From Aquicoccus sp. G2-2 (GTDB lineage: Bacteria > Pseudomonadota > Alphaproteobacteria > Rhodobacterales > Rhodobacteraceae), in contig NZ_JAYDCK010000003.1 of assembly GCF_034555965.1 (NCBI RefSeq), positions 2,914,001 through 2,978,000 on the forward strand: a DNA stretch of 64,000 bases, written 5' to 3'. Position 1 is the first letter of the stretch, and each line of letters opens with the position of its first letter. Below, piece by piece: positions 38,479-48,415 of the stretch. The notes below the pieces were generated by a model. That model ran no database searches, was not told the origin of the DNA, and worked only from the letters and a program-made list of their open reading frames with translations. The position numbers and the translations under genes are program-made.

Positions 38479-38504
38479 GGCGCCGCCTGAGGGCAAGCGG
38501 CGCC
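38479..38504 (+). other. GC-rich hairpin between the GNAT and FMN reductase genes
   Basis: Perfect 8-base arms GGCGCCGC / GCGGCGCC with a 10-base loop in the 107-base spacer, without a T run. It may stabilise or trim the transcript. The spacer also holds an ATG-started frame (38462) that runs into the next gene out of frame; I do not call it a gene. Confidence 0.4.
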
Positions 38505-38555
38505 GCGAACAAATGCCGCCTTCAGACGACAGGTTTATTCGAAAGGAAAGTTTCA

Positions 38556-39128
38556 ATGAAACCCAAGCTTCACATCATCATCTGTTCGACACGGCCCGGC
38601 CGGATCGGGCCGTCTATTGCCCGGTGGTTCAGCGATTTCGCCGTCGAGCATGACAAGTTCGACGCAACGCTTGTTGATCTGGCGGATTTCAAGCTGCCGC
38701 TCTATGACGAACCCGTTCACCCGGCGCAGCAGAACTATAAGCACGCGCATGCAAAGGCTTGGGCGAATAGCGTGAACGCGGCTGATGCCTATGTGTTCGT
38801 GACGCCGGAATACAATTTCAGCCCGCCGCCGTCGCTGGTGAATGCGCTGGATTATGTTTACCGCGAATGGAATTACAAGCCGTGCGGTTTCGTCAGCTAT
38901 GGTGGCGTTTCCGGTGGTCTGCGGGCGGTGCAGGCCGCCAAGCTTCAGATCACCACGTTGAAAATGATGCCGATGATGGAGGGGGTTACCGTCCCGATGG
39001 CTGCCGGTCTGATTGATGACAATGGCGCGTTTCAATCCAACGAACTGATCGACAAATCGGCTGTTACGCTGCTGGACGAATTGCTCCGCTGGGCTGTCGG
39101 CCTCAAGGCGATGCGTGAGGCCGGTTGA
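38556..39128 (+). CDS. NADPH-dependent FMN reductase-like protein
   Basis: 190 residues, flavodoxin-like. IIICSTRPGRIGPSIARWF binds the FMN phosphate and VTPEYNFSPPPSLVNALDYVY is the second flavin loop (PEYN motif); SYGGVSGGLRAVQ follows. Such proteins reduce quinones, azo dyes or metals with NAD(P)H. GAAAGG upstream of the ATG. In this context quinone reduction is the best guess. Confidence 0.88.
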   Translation: MKPKLHIIICSTRPGRIGPSIARWFSDFAVEHDKFDATLVDLADFKLPLYDEPVHPAQQNYKHAHAKAWANSVNAADAYVFVTPEYNFSPPPSLVNALDYVYREWNYKPCGFVSYGGVSGGLRAVQAAKLQITTLKMMPMMEGVTVPMAAGLIDDNGAFQSNELIDKSAVTLLDELLRWAVGLKAMREAG

Positions 39129-39198
39129 CAAGCGGGCCGCGCGTTCGGATTTGGCGTTCGGCAGTTGCGAACGCTGCCCGCGCTGATAGTGTCGCGTC

Positions 39199-40122
39199 AT
39201 GCGCTATACTCTGGACGAGATTGAAACCTTTCTTGCCGTTATCGAGCTTGGCACCATCACCGCGGCTGCCGCGCGCCTGAACCTGTCGAAATCCGTGGTC
39301 AGCAAGCGGATTTCCGATCTGGAGCGCACGCTTGGAGTGGCGCTCTTTCGTCGCAATGCGGGCCGGATTATCCCGACCGAGGCTGCTCTGCGCCTCGATG
39401 ACAGGCTGCGCCCGGCGCTGACTGCACTGACCGCTGCCGCGGAGAGCGCGGCTTGGGGCGGCGCGCGTAATGACGCGCTACGCGGAACACTGTCGATCAC
39501 CGCGCCGATGAGTTTCGGCACGCTTTATCTATCTCCGATCATCGCCCGCTTTGCGGCACAGCATCCCGAGCTGGATCTGCGCATCGACTACGACGATCGC
39601 GCCCGTGATCTTTTGCGCGAGGGTTTTGATATCGCCATCCGCATCGGCCATCTGCGCGATACCGCGCTGATGCAGCGCAAGCTCTGCGAGGCGGAGACCA
39701 TAGCCTGCGCAAGCCCGGCATATCTGGATCGGCACGGACGCCCGACAGGATTGGCGGATCTCGTCGACCATGAGGTTATTGGTTATTCTCATGTGTCGAA
39801 TGCGCAGCTTTGGAAGACTGGCAAGAACGTCCCACCGACACTGCACGGCCGCATTACACTGAACAACGGTGAGGCAATACGTGACATGGCCATCGAAGGG
39901 CTTGGTCTGGCTATTTTGCCCAGCTTTATCGCCAACCCGGCAATAGAAAAGGGCCAGTTGGAACATATCCCGCTTGAGACGGAATCGCGTAAGATGCCGA
40001 TCGTTGCTGTGTGGCCACCTGTCTCACCGATGCCGCCAAAACTGCGCCGCTTTATTGATCACCTTTTGCGTGAACTGGACGGCGGGGTGCTTTGGCAATC
40101 CAAGGCGGATGCGCGGCCTTGA
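39199..40122 (+). CDS. LysR-family transcriptional regulator
   Basis: 307 residues. Winged HTH at 1-60 (TITAAAARLNLSKSVVSKRISDLERTLG) and a periplasmic-binding-like effector domain with LRGTLSITAPMSFG and GLGLAILPSFIA. It lies 70 bases after the FMN reductase on the same strand and between two pirins, so it is a candidate regulator of the quinone/electrophile cluster. Confidence 0.92.
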   Translation: MRYTLDEIETFLAVIELGTITAAAARLNLSKSVVSKRISDLERTLGVALFRRNAGRIIPTEAALRLDDRLRPALTALTAAAESAAWGGARNDALRGTLSITAPMSFGTLYLSPIIARFAAQHPELDLRIDYDDRARDLLREGFDIAIRIGHLRDTALMQRKLCEAETIACASPAYLDRHGRPTGLADLVDHEVIGYSHVSNAQLWKTGKNVPPTLHGRITLNNGEAIRDMAIEGLGLAILPSFIANPAIEKGQLEHIPLETESRKMPIVAVWPPVSPMPPKLRRFIDHLLRELDGGVLWQSKADARP

Positions 40123-40483
40123 GGCAAAATCGGTTGGAATCCGGTCAACCCATGCAGCCACCCTGCTGATTCATTTGGTCGTCATTCGTACTTGGATGCC
40201 AGCGCGATGCCTTCGGTGAAAGAGGCCGTTTCGGGTATCTCATTGAGGTATGATGAATATGAAACCATCGGTTCAACTGATCGACAAGCCCGCTCGTTGA
40301 GCGTTAACAACGCGCCTTTGGGCCAAATGTTTAAAACAGGTCAGTTCCACGAAAAGGCCGCTGCGCCATGCTCTATGACAGGCACGCAGTGCTCACATGG
40401 TCAGAACCAGCTTCAATACGGAGCGAGCCAACCTTGAAGCCGGGCGGCGGGTGTGCCCCGCCGCCCGGTTGGTCAATCCAAAA
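40123..40483. other. 361-base spacer without a credible gene
   Basis: Between the LysR gene and the convergent second pirin. Apart from the hairpin at 40440-40468 I see no supported gene; an 81-codon open frame at 40192 has no ribosome site and no recognisable family. Confidence 0.6.
40440..40468 (-). terminator. Strong hairpin at the end of the second pirin gene
   Basis: Perfect 12-base arms CCGGGCGGCGGG / CCCGCCGCCCGG with a 5-base loop, 15 bases past the pirin stop on the minus strand. No strong T run, but stem strength suggests a terminator for pirin; it could also insulate the LysR side. Confidence 0.6.
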
Positions 40484-41344
40484 TCACAATTGGCCGAACC
40501 GCCCCGACCGAAAATCGGAAATAGCCGTCTGAATTTCGGCGTCGGTGTTCATCACGAACGGACCGTAGGCCGCCACCGGTTCGTCGATTGGCTCACCAGC
40601 AAGGATTAGCAGTTTGGCATCACTGCTGCCTTCGATGACCACCGCTCCGCCTTCTCGGGACAGATGTGCATTGGAGGGGCCGCTCAAATCGGTTTCGGCG
40701 TTCACAGTTACGTTGCCGCTTAGTGTGACGATTACCACGTTATAGCCCTCGACCGGGTTCAGCGTGACGGTCTTGCCCGCGTTGAGCCGTAGATCCCAGA
40801 CATCCATCGGTGTGAATGTCTGCGCTGGCCCTTTGACGCCATCAAATTCGCCCGCGATCACGCGCAAACGGCCGATATCGTCCGGCAGGTCAATCGCCGG
40901 GATTTGGGCGTCTGTGATGCTCTGGTATCCAGGGGCGGCGGATTTGTTTTTTGCGTCGAGATTGACCCAAAGCTGCACCATTTCGAAGGTGCCGCCCTTT
41001 TTGGTAAAATCCTGGCTGTGGTATTCCTTGTGCAGGATACCTTCGCCCGCTGTCATCCATTGTACATCGCCTTCGCGGATCACACCGCCGCGCCCTGTGC
41101 TATCGCCGTGTTCGACCTCGCCTTGATAAACAATCGTGACGGTCTCGAACCCTTTGTGCGGATGGACATCGACGCCGCGAGGCTTTGCTGCGGGGCTGAA
41201 TTCATGCGGGCCGCCGTAATCCAGCATCAGGAAGGGCGTGTTCTCATTATCGCCATTCATATGCGAAAAAAGCGATCGGACAGGAAAACCATCGCCGACC
41301 CAGTGTCCGTGTGGCGCGGTGGATGTGGAAAGAACTTTACGCAT
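40484..41344 (-). CDS. Pirin family protein (second copy)
   Basis: 286 residues, bicupin. Metal ligands His61 and His63 (HPHKGFETV), His105 and Glu107 (ILHKEYH). It is not a recent duplicate of the first pirin: overall identity is low and it belongs to the shorter YhhW-like form. The ATG follows GGAGG, in the shared leader ACCTGATAGGAG. Faces the LysR gene. Confidence 0.9.
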   Translation of the reverse strand: MRKVLSTSTAPHGHWVGDGFPVRSLFSHMNGDNENTPFLMLDYGGPHEFSPAAKPRGVDVHPHKGFETVTIVYQGEVEHGDSTGRGGVIREGDVQWMTAGEGILHKEYHSQDFTKKGGTFEMVQLWVNLDAKNKSAAPGYQSITDAQIPAIDLPDDIGRLRVIAGEFDGVKGPAQTFTPMDVWDLRLNAGKTVTLNPVEGYNVVIVTLSGNVTVNAETDLSGPSNAHLSREGGAVVIEGSSDAKLLILAGEPIDEPVAAYGPFVMNTDAEIQTAISDFRSGRFGQL

Positions 41345-41776
41345 CTTGACCTCCTATCAGGTAGAGCGGCTCAGCCGCCGTTGACCTCAATATGTAGTTG
41401 AGAAGAGGGCGCGCAATGTCCAAGCTGTTCGAAAAAACAGAACGCCATGTTGACCGGAGGCTTTCGTAATGCTGCGATCCGGCAAAATACTGTCGGGCAG
41501 GGCTGTAATCCGCTGACAGCCGCATTGCTCTCGGGTATTCTTTCGCCTGTTCGGGAACCCTATCTTGGTCCAACGGAATGGGGCGCACTCGCTTCAAACG
41601 AATTCGATGAGGTAATGATCCAGCCGCTGAGGCGTCTCTAAGCAATTTTCGCACGCCATTTGCGACGACTGCCCTTGCTATTGCAGCGGGCATCCGGGTC
41701 AGGGGCTGGAACACTGCGCTATCGCGGGTTGCAAGGGGTCCGGCCCAATGGTCCATTCAGGCCCGATGAAGCGTAA
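41345..41776. promoter_or_regulatory. 432-base divergent control region between pirin and cydD
   Basis: No credible gene found. It must hold the promoters for the second pirin (left) and cydDCABX (right). I looked for an FNR-type TTGAT-N4-ATCAA box and did not find a clean one. Confidence 0.5.
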
Positions 41777-43464
41777 ATGAGTATGGTGATGACCGGACCA
41801 GAGCAGCAGGAAAGCCCGACCGACCGCCATCGTGCGAGTGCGCGCATTATTGCACCTGTGGCGCGGCTCTTGCGCATTGCAGGCGCGCTTGCGGTCATTG
41901 CGGGGTTGATCTGGCCTGTTCAGGCAGCGGCGCTTGCATGGGCGATTTCGGGTTGGGTCGCGGGTGACTTGAGCCGGACTGGCACGGCGGCGCTGATCTT
42001 TCTACTGGGCGGGGTTCTGCGTGCGGGGCTAGATCATCGCGCGGGAAGATGGCTGTTCGAGGCCGCCGACCAGACGATTACGCGGGAACGTTCGGCCCTG
42101 ATCGGGCGTGAGGCGCGCGCCCGTGCCGATGCCGGATCAGCCGAGATCGCCGCCCTGATCGTGCAAAAACTGCCGCTGCTGCAACCGTGGATCACACGGT
42201 ATTATGTGGCGATGGTAAAGGTCTCTGTCTTGCCACTTGTCTTGCTGATTTTGGCGTTCTGGTTCTCGTGGGTGGTCGGGCTGGTTCTGCTGGTTGCCGG
42301 GCCGCTGATCCCGGTGTTCATGGCGCTTGTCGGCATGGCGGCGGAAGCAGCGTCGCGCCGTCAGATGGATGAAATCGGGTCGATGAACGCGATGCTGATG
42401 GACCGCTTGTCGGCCATGCTGGACATCCGGCTTTTGGGCGCAACGGAGCGGGCTGCCGCAGATTTTGCAGACCGCGCCGAAGCGTTGCGCATCCGCACGA
42501 TGGCGGTTCTGCGTGTCGCGTTCCTGTCTTCGACCGTGCTGGAGTTGTTCAGCGCTATCGGCGTCGCAATGGTGGCAGTTTTCGTTGGCTTCACGTTGCT
42601 GGGCGCAATTCAGTTCGGCAGTTGGGGCACGCCTCTCACGCTTGGCGAGGGGGTGTTCTTGCTGCTGGTTGCACCGGAGTTTTTCAACCCTTTCGCGATC
42701 TGGCAGCCGCTTGGCACGACCGGGCTGCTGGGTTGTCGGTGGTGGCTGATCTTGACGCGCTGGACGCAGCCGAACGGGTGAGTTTTGTTGGGAATGCCAA
42801 AGCAGTGGCACCCCTGAGCGGCTCTTTGACGCTGGCGCTTACGGGGGCTGTCGCGGCACTTCGGGGACGAAAGGTGACGCTGCCGAATTTGCAGTTGCAT
42901 GCCGGAGAGGCACTGGCGCTGACCGGGCCGAGCGGAGCGGGGAAAAGCACCGCCATCGCCGCCATCGCGGGGCTGGTGCCATTGGCAGAGGGGCGCATTA
43001 CTGTTTGCGGCGTGGCGCTCGACGGCAGCACCGCCGATGCATGGCGCGCGCGTATCGCATTGATTCCGCAGGTGCCGCATTTTCCCGATCAGACCCTGCG
43101 TGACTGGCTCGCTCCCGCCGGGCCCAGCGCAGACCCTTGTGCAGACCCTTGGCCCGCCCTGCAACTGGCCGAAGCGGACGGGGTTGTGCAGCGGTTGCCA
43201 AGCGGACTCGACACCCGGCTGGGGGAGAGTGGCGGCGGGGTGTCGGGTGGCGAGGCGCGGCGGCTGATGATTGCCCGCGCAATCCTGAGCGGGCGCGAAT
43301 TGATCCTTGCTGACGAGCCGACTGCGGATCTTGACCCTGAGACAGCGGCACAGGTCATCCGCGCGTTGGTGCGGTTGAAAGATAACGGTCACAGTCTGAT
43401 CGTTGCCACCCACGATTCCAGTCTGGCAGAGGCGATGGACCGTTCCATCGAGATGCCGACATGA
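41777..43464 (+). pseudogene. cydD: CydD, ABC exporter subunit for cytochrome bd assembly, split by a -1 frameshift
   Basis: First frame from ATG 41777 gives the six-helix membrane domain to about residue 300 (ending GVFLLLVAPEFF). At the T5 run 42680-42684 the frame changes; one more T restores EFFQPFRDLAAAWHDRAAGLS and joins to the nucleotide-binding half: Walker A TGPSGAGKSTAIA, signature SGGEARRLMIARAIL, Walker B LILADEPTADLD. The restored length is 562 residues, normal for CydD. CydDC exports cysteine/glutathione and is needed to build bd oxidase. Three ATGs (41777, 41783, 41789) compete as starts. Stop overlaps cydC (ATGA). Confidence 0.88.
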
Positions 43465-45062
43465 GGGCGCTCTTGCCGATCATCCGTCTGCTTTTGATGA
43501 CAGCCCCCTGGGCGATGGCGCGAGGCGCGGCGCTGACGGTTGTTGTTCTGTTGATGGGGGCGGCATTGCTGGGCCTGTCAGGCTGGTTCATTACCGCGAC
43601 AGGGCTTGCGGGCATCGCCGGAATTGGCATCGCCTTTGACGTGTTTCGCCCTTCGGCGGGTGTCCGGTTTCTGGCACTTGGCCGCACCGCCGCACGCTAC
43701 GGGGAACGGATTCTGACCCATGACGCGACCCTGCGGGCTTTGGCGGCGCTGCGCGTTACACTGCTTCGCCGGCAGGCGACGCTGGGTGCGCGTGATCTGG
43801 CCAATTTGCGCAGCGAGGCAGTGTTGACGCGGATTGTGTCGGATGTGGATGCGCTGGACGGAGTCGTGCTGCGTCTGTTGCTGCCGGGGATGGCGGCGCT
43901 TGTCACCCATGGGCTGGTCTTTGTGGCGCTTGGCTGGCTGGTTGGCTGGCAGGTCGCCTGGGCCGTTTTGGGCGGCTATGCCCCCTTGGCGATCCTGATC
44001 TTCTGGCATTTGGCGCGGCGCAGCATCCGACCCTCGGATGCGGTCGAGACGCAGGAACAGAGGCTGCGGCACGGTGTGATCGACATGATCCGAAATCGCC
44101 AAGCGTTGATCCTTGGTGCAACGCTTGGCAAGCGAGAAACGGCGCTGATGGAACTGGATGCGCAGACCCGCAAGGCCGCGCGCGCGTTGGACCTTGCAGA
44201 ACGGAATGCGGCTGCGGCACTTTCGGTGCTGGTTGCTGCAGTCGCCGGGCTTGCGCTATTCGCTGGCGGGTGGATGGTTGAGCGCGGATTTTCCGGCCCC
44301 GCAATTGGCGCCATTGGCGTGTTTGTCGCCTTGGCGCTGGCCGAAACGCTGCTGTCACTGCGGCGCGGTTTTTCCGACTATGGCAGAATGATTGGTGCCG
44401 CCCGGCGGATCGGCGGGGAGGCGAAGACACAGCCATATAGAGCCGACAATCTGGAAACGGATTTGGCGCCAATGCCACTTTTGGCAATCCGCAAACCTGA
44501 GGTGAACGTCAGCCTTGAGGCCGGAGACACCGTTGCCCTGACCGGAGCAAGCGGCAGTGGCAAGACAAGCCTGCTCATGCAGATTGCCGGGCTTGCCGAC
44601 GGGAACGGGATAACGATCCTTGGGCGTTGCCCTGATCACTGGCCGGATGCGGCGCTGCGAGAGATCGTTACGATGGTGCCACAACGCAGCGCGCTGATTG
44701 CCGGAACTATTCGCGAGAACCTGTCTTTGGCCAGCGATGCCAGTGATGACACAATGTGGCGCGCGCTGCATGCGGTCGCGCTGGACGATGTGATCCGAGA
44801 ACGCGGCGGGTTGGATGCCCGGCTGAGTGAAACGGGCGCAGGTCTTTCGGGTGGGCAGGCGCGACGTCTGACATTGGCGCGGGCCATTCTGAAATCACCC
44901 CGGCTTTTGTTACTGGATGAGCCAACCGAGGGGCTTGATGCCGACACGGCTGAGCGCGTGCTAACGGGTATCCGTGCGGCTTTGCCAAAGGCGGCGATCC
45001 TCGCGGCCTTGCACCGAGGCGCCGATCACCCGGTGTTTAGTGGACAAATATCGCTGCGTTAG
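43461..45062 (+). CDS. cydC: CydC, ABC exporter subunit for cytochrome bd assembly
   Basis: 533 residues, half-transporter: six membrane helices (about 1-300) and an ATPase domain with Walker A TGASGSGKTSLLMQIAG, signature LSGGQARRLTLARAIL and Walker B LLLLDEPTEGLD. Partner of CydD, with which it forms the heterodimeric exporter. Coupled to cydD by a four-base overlap; cydA follows after 102 bases. Confidence 0.93.
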   Translation: MRALLPIIRLLLMTAPWAMARGAALTVVVLLMGAALLGLSGWFITATGLAGIAGIGIAFDVFRPSAGVRFLALGRTAARYGERILTHDATLRALAALRVTLLRRQATLGARDLANLRSEAVLTRIVSDVDALDGVVLRLLLPGMAALVTHGLVFVALGWLVGWQVAWAVLGGYAPLAILIFWHLARRSIRPSDAVETQEQRLRHGVIDMIRNRQALILGATLGKRETALMELDAQTRKAARALDLAERNAAAALSVLVAAVAGLALFAGGWMVERGFSGPAIGAIGVFVALALAETLLSLRRGFSDYGRMIGAARRIGGEAKTQPYRADNLETDLAPMPLLAIRKPEVNVSLEAGDTVALTGASGSGKTSLLMQIAGLADGNGITILGRCPDHWPDAALREIVTMVPQRSALIAGTIRENLSLASDASDDTMWRALHAVALDDVIRERGGLDARLSETGAGLSGGQARRLTLARAILKSPRLLLLDEPTEGLDADTAERVLTGIRAALPKAAILAALHRGADHPVFSGQISLR

Positions 45063-45074
45063 TGACAATGTCAC
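45062..45074. promoter_or_regulatory. Perfect palindrome between cydC and cydA
   Basis: GTGACA-A-TGTCAC, perfect 6-base arms around one base, begins in the cydC stop codon and is about 90 bases before cydA. It looks like a site for a dimeric regulator and could drive cydABX separately from cydDC. The factor is unknown; it does not match FNR, Rex or NnrR consensus. Confidence 0.45.
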
Positions 45075-45164
45075 CATTCCAAGCCTGCGTAGTAAAATAA
45101 GCATGGCGCGCCTAAGACTCGGCATTGCGATTGTAAGCGCCCCGAACACAAGGAAATCCGATAA

Positions 45165-46787
45165 ATGGTTCTCGACATCGTCGAACTGTCTCGCCTGCAA
45201 TTCGCTGCAACGGTCATGTATCACTTCCTTTTTGTGCCGTTGACGCTGGGCCTGTCGGTGATCGTTGCGATCATGGAGACGGTTTATGTGATGACGGGTC
45301 GGCCGATCTGGCGGCAGATGACCAAATTCTGGGGAATGCTGTTCGGGATTAACTTCGCGCTTGGTGTCGCCACCGGAATCACCATGGAATTTCAGTTCGG
45401 CATGAACTGGTCCTATTTCAGCCATTACGTCGGCGACATTTTCGGTGCGCCGCTGGCGCTTGAAGGTTTGATGGCCTTTTTCCTCGAGGCAACATTCGTG
45501 GGGCTGTTCTTCTTCGGCTGGGATAAGCTGAGCAAGGTTGCCCATCTGACTGTGGCGTGGCTGGTCGCCATCGGGTCGAATTTTTCGGCGCTCTGGATCC
45601 TGATCGCCAACGGCTGGATGCAGAACCCGGTGGGCGCTGAATTCAACCCCGAGACGATGCGGATGGAATTGACCAGCTTCTTTGATGTATTGTTCAACTC
45701 GGTCGCGCAGGCAAAGTTTGTCCATACAGTTTCCGCAGGTTACGTCACGGCTGCGGTTTTCGTGTTGGGCGTTTCGGCTTGGTACATGCTCAAGGGGCGC
45801 CATATTGAACTGGCCCGCCGGTCGATCACGGTGGCGGCGTCGTTCGGCTTGGCTTCGGCCTTGTCGGTGGTGCTTTTGGGCGACGAATCCGGCTATGATG
45901 TGTCGCATAACCAGAAAATGAAGATGGCCGCCATTGAGGGCATGTGGGAGACAGAACCCGCCCCCGCGCCTTTCAATCTGATCGGTTTCCCGGATCAGGA
46001 GGCGCGCGAGACACATTATACGATCAAGATTCCCTGGGTGATGGGTCTGATCGGGACGCGGTCGTTGACCGAGGTCATCCCTGGGATCAACGAACTTGTC
46101 GCGGAATCCAAAGAACGTATCCGATCAGGTATCATCGCCTACGATGCGCTGATGACGATCCGCGAGCAACGCAGCGAAACGCCGCCAGACGTGCGCCAAA
46201 CCTTCGAGGAGCATGGTGGCAATCTTGGCTACGCCTACCTTCTCAAACGCTATCTGGACGACCCGCGACAAGCTACAGAAGAGCAGATTGATCAAGCGGC
46301 TAACGACACGATACCGCACGTATGGCCGCTTTTCTGGTCCTTCCGGATCATGGTCGGCCTTGGCTTTAGTTTCATTGCCGTGATGGCCTATTTCTTCTGG
46401 CGGTCCAGCTTTCGCGGCCAAGTCTATCCGCGCTGGGCGCTGTGGGGGGCGGTTATCATCATTCCGACCCCGTGGATCGCCGCCGAGCTGGGATGGATCG
46501 TGGCGGAATATGGTCGCCAGCCGTGGACGGTGGACGGGGTGCTGCCGACGGCACTATCGGTCAGTCACCTGTCGATTGCCGATTTGCTGCTGACGCTGGC
46601 GGGGTTCATGATCTTCTACACGGTGCTGTTCATTGTCGAGATGGGGCTGATGCTGAAATTTATCCGTCGAGGCCCGGTGGAGGATGTTGAAGAAACCGAA
46701 ATCTGGACCGCGCGGCATGAGCACCGCTTGCGCACCACCGACGGCAAAGACCCCTTTGCCACAACACCTGCGGAGGACGCGACATGA
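45165..46787 (+). CDS. cydA: Cytochrome bd ubiquinol oxidase subunit I
   Basis: 540 residues, about nine membrane helices. Heme ligands visible: His20 (ATVMYHFLF), a His in [10 protein letters not shown] (about 185) and a Met in [11 protein letters not shown] (about 400). The quinol-binding loop holds [12 protein letters not shown] and is long, as in E. coli CydA, and GRQPW (about 445) is present. It oxidises quinol and reduces oxygen with high affinity. ATG 45165 after AAGGAAA. Overlaps cydB by four bases. Confidence 0.96.
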   Translation: MVLDIVELSRLQFAATVMYHFLFVPLTLGLSVIVAIMETVYVMTGRPIWRQMTKFWGMLFGINFALGVATGITMEFQFGMNWSYFSHYVGDIFGAPLALEGLMAFFLEATFVGLFFFGWDKLSKVAHLTVAWLVAIGSNFSALWILIANGWMQNPVGAEFNPETMRMELTSFFDVLFNSVAQAKFVHTVSAGYVTAAVFVLGVSAWYMLKGRHIELARRSITVAASFGLASALSVVLLGDESGYDVSHNQKMKMAAIEGMWETEPAPAPFNLIGFPDQEARETHYTIKIPWVMGLIGTRSLTEVIPGINELVAESKERIRSGIIAYDALMTIREQRSETPPDVRQTFEEHGGNLGYAYLLKRYLDDPRQATEEQIDQAANDTIPHVWPLFWSFRIMVGLGFSFIAVMAYFFWRSSFRGQVYPRWALWGAVIIIPTPWIAAELGWIVAEYGRQPWTVDGVLPTALSVSHLSIADLLLTLAGFMIFYTVLFIVEMGLMLKFIRRGPVEDVEETEIWTARHEHRLRTTDGKDPFATTPAEDAT

Positions 46788-47944
46788 TTCTCTATGAGCT
46801 GATATCTTATGATGTGTTGCGTGTGATCTGGTGGCTGTTGCTGGGCGTTCTGCTGATCGGCTTTGCACTGAGCGACGGGTTCGACATGGGGGTGGGCGTG
46901 TTGCTGCCGTTTGTCGGGAAAACCGATGTTGAGCGCCGCATCGCCATCAATACGATCGGCCCGGTCTGGGAAGGTAATCAGGTCTGGTTCATCCTTGGTG
47001 GCGGTGCGATCTTTGCCGCCTGGCCACCGCTTTACGCAGTCAGTTTCTCGGGTTTCTACCTTGCGATGTTCGCCATACTTGCTGCGCTGATCGTGCGACC
47101 GGTCGCATTCAAGTATCGCTCCAAACGCGAGTCTGCAACGTGGCGCTCGACTTGGGATTGGGCGCTTTTCGCCGGGGGCGCGGTGCCTGCGTTGATCTTC
47201 GGGGTCGCGGTGGGCAACGTGTTACAGGGTGTGCCGTTTGAGCTCACTCCAGACCTTTTCGCCCGTTATGAGGGCGCGTTCTATGCCAAGTTCGCCGGGC
47301 TGCTGAACCCCTTTGCCCTGTTGGCAGGGCTGGTGTCTCTGGCCATGCTCACCACCCACGGCGCCGCCTGGCTGTCGTTCAAGGCCGAAGGCCCGGTGGC
47401 GGCGCGGGCGCGGGATATCGGCACCTGGTCCGGCGTTGCAACCATAGTCGGATATGCGCTGGCCGGCATTTGGCTTGCCACCGGGATAAGTGGTTATGCT
47501 TTGACGAGCGCGGTCGTGGCGAATGGACCGTCAAACCCGCTTTATTCAGAGGTGGTCCGCTCTGACACCTGGCTATCCGCATATGCGCTGCGCCCATGGA
47601 TTGCGCTGGCACCTGCCATGGGTTTTCTCGGCATGGTGATGGCTGTGCTCGGCCTGCGCGCCGGGCGTGAGGGCACGACGCTGCTCTGGTCCAAGCTGGG
47701 AATTTTCGGCGCGATCTCCTCGGTCGGGCTGACGATGTTTCCCTTTATCCTGCCGTCGTCGCTTGATCCGCGCTCGTCGTTGACGGTGTGGGACGCTTCA
47801 TCCTCGCACCAGACCCTGTTCGTGATGCTGGTGGCAACGGTGATCTTCATGCCGATCATCCTCGCCTATACGGCCTGGGTCTACAAAGTGCTTTGGGGCA
47901 AGGTCACCGAAGCGGATGTAGCCCATTCCGGCTCCGCCTACTAA
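46784..47944 (+). CDS. cydB: Cytochrome bd ubiquinol oxidase subunit II
   Basis: 386 residues, eight membrane helices, with the opening [21 protein letters not shown] and the [26 protein letters not shown] signature of CydB. It pairs with CydA. Coupled upstream to cydA, downstream to the small cydX by 15 bases. Confidence 0.96.
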   Translation: MILYELISYDVLRVIWWLLLGVLLIGFALSDGFDMGVGVLLPFVGKTDVERRIAINTIGPVWEGNQVWFILGGGAIFAAWPPLYAVSFSGFYLAMFAILAALIVRPVAFKYRSKRESATWRSTWDWALFAGGAVPALIFGVAVGNVLQGVPFELTPDLFARYEGAFYAKFAGLLNPFALLAGLVSLAMLTTHGAAWLSFKAEGPVAARARDIGTWSGVATIVGYALAGIWLATGISGYALTSAVVANGPSNPLYSEVVRSDTWLSAYALRPWIALAPAMGFLGMVMAVLGLRAGREGTTLLWSKLGIFGAISSVGLTMFPFILPSSLDPRSSLTVWDASSSHQTLFVMLVATVIFMPIILAYTAWVYKVLWGKVTEADVAHSGSAY

Positions 47945-47959
47945 GGAAGGGAACACGAT

Positions 47960-48097
47960 ATGTGGTATTTTGCCTGGATTCTCGGCCTGCCGCTGGCGGC
48001 GGTATTTGCAGTCGTCAATGCGATGTGGCTTGAGATGCAACACGACCGCGCACTGTGGGAAGAGGACGATCCGGGCCTGGAAACCAAGCCGCGCTAA
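47960..48097 (+). CDS. cydX: CydX-type small subunit of cytochrome bd oxidase
   Basis: 45 residues with one membrane helix: starts MWYFAWILGLPLAAVFAVVN, then AMWLEMQ and an acidic tail. The opening W-Y-F-x-W-x-L-G motif and the position after cydB are diagnostic of CydX/YbgT, which stabilises the hemes of bd oxidase. AAGGAAGGG lies eight bases before the ATG. It is missed by length-limited gene callers. Confidence 0.9.
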   Translation: MWYFAWILGLPLAAVFAVVNAMWLEMQHDRALWEEDDPGLETKPR

Positions 48098-48415
48098 AAT
48101 CGGAAGGCGATGCTGACTATGTCGCGTCTGACCCAGACGACGCAAGGCGGTAGCTTGGTAGTAACGCCCCACCTTCCACTTCAGAAGATTATGCAGAGAG
48201 AATTGTGCAAACGCGCACATTCTGGACTCAATGAGAAAAGGAGCGAGTTTCTGATCGGATTATTCTGTTGGAGTTACAGAGGAAGCCGTCTCGCTTTATA
48301 GTCGTGTAATTTCATTTATCAGAATTATCGTCTATCATGATTGCATATAATGATAATATGCGGTACGCTCAGGCAGCATCAAACCACAGCTAGAGCCACT
48401 CATGGAGCTTCAAGA
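48098..48415. other. 318-base spacer before the IclR gene
   Basis: No gene recognised. The last 100 bases are AT-rich, unlike the surroundings, with an imperfect ATTATC-type inverted repeat near 48315-48360. An inverted repeat TGTGC-N6-GCACA lies near 48204. Either may be a control site. Confidence 0.4.

Noticed and set aside
38462-38653. 64-codon frame starting between GNAT and FMN reductase genes
   Set aside because: Most of it lies out of frame inside the FMN reductase gene; no ribosome site of its own.
40192-40437. 81-codon frame between LysR and the second pirin
   Set aside because: No ribosome site and no recognisable sequence; part of it runs into the terminator region.
41337-41756. 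139-codon minus-strand frame upstream of the second pirin, considered as an integrase or transposase end
   Set aside because: It overlaps the pirin start region and shows none of the catalytic motifs of those families.
44961-46016. A 351-codon minus-strand frame over the cydC-cydA junction
   Set aside because: Antisense to conserved cydA; no domain seen.
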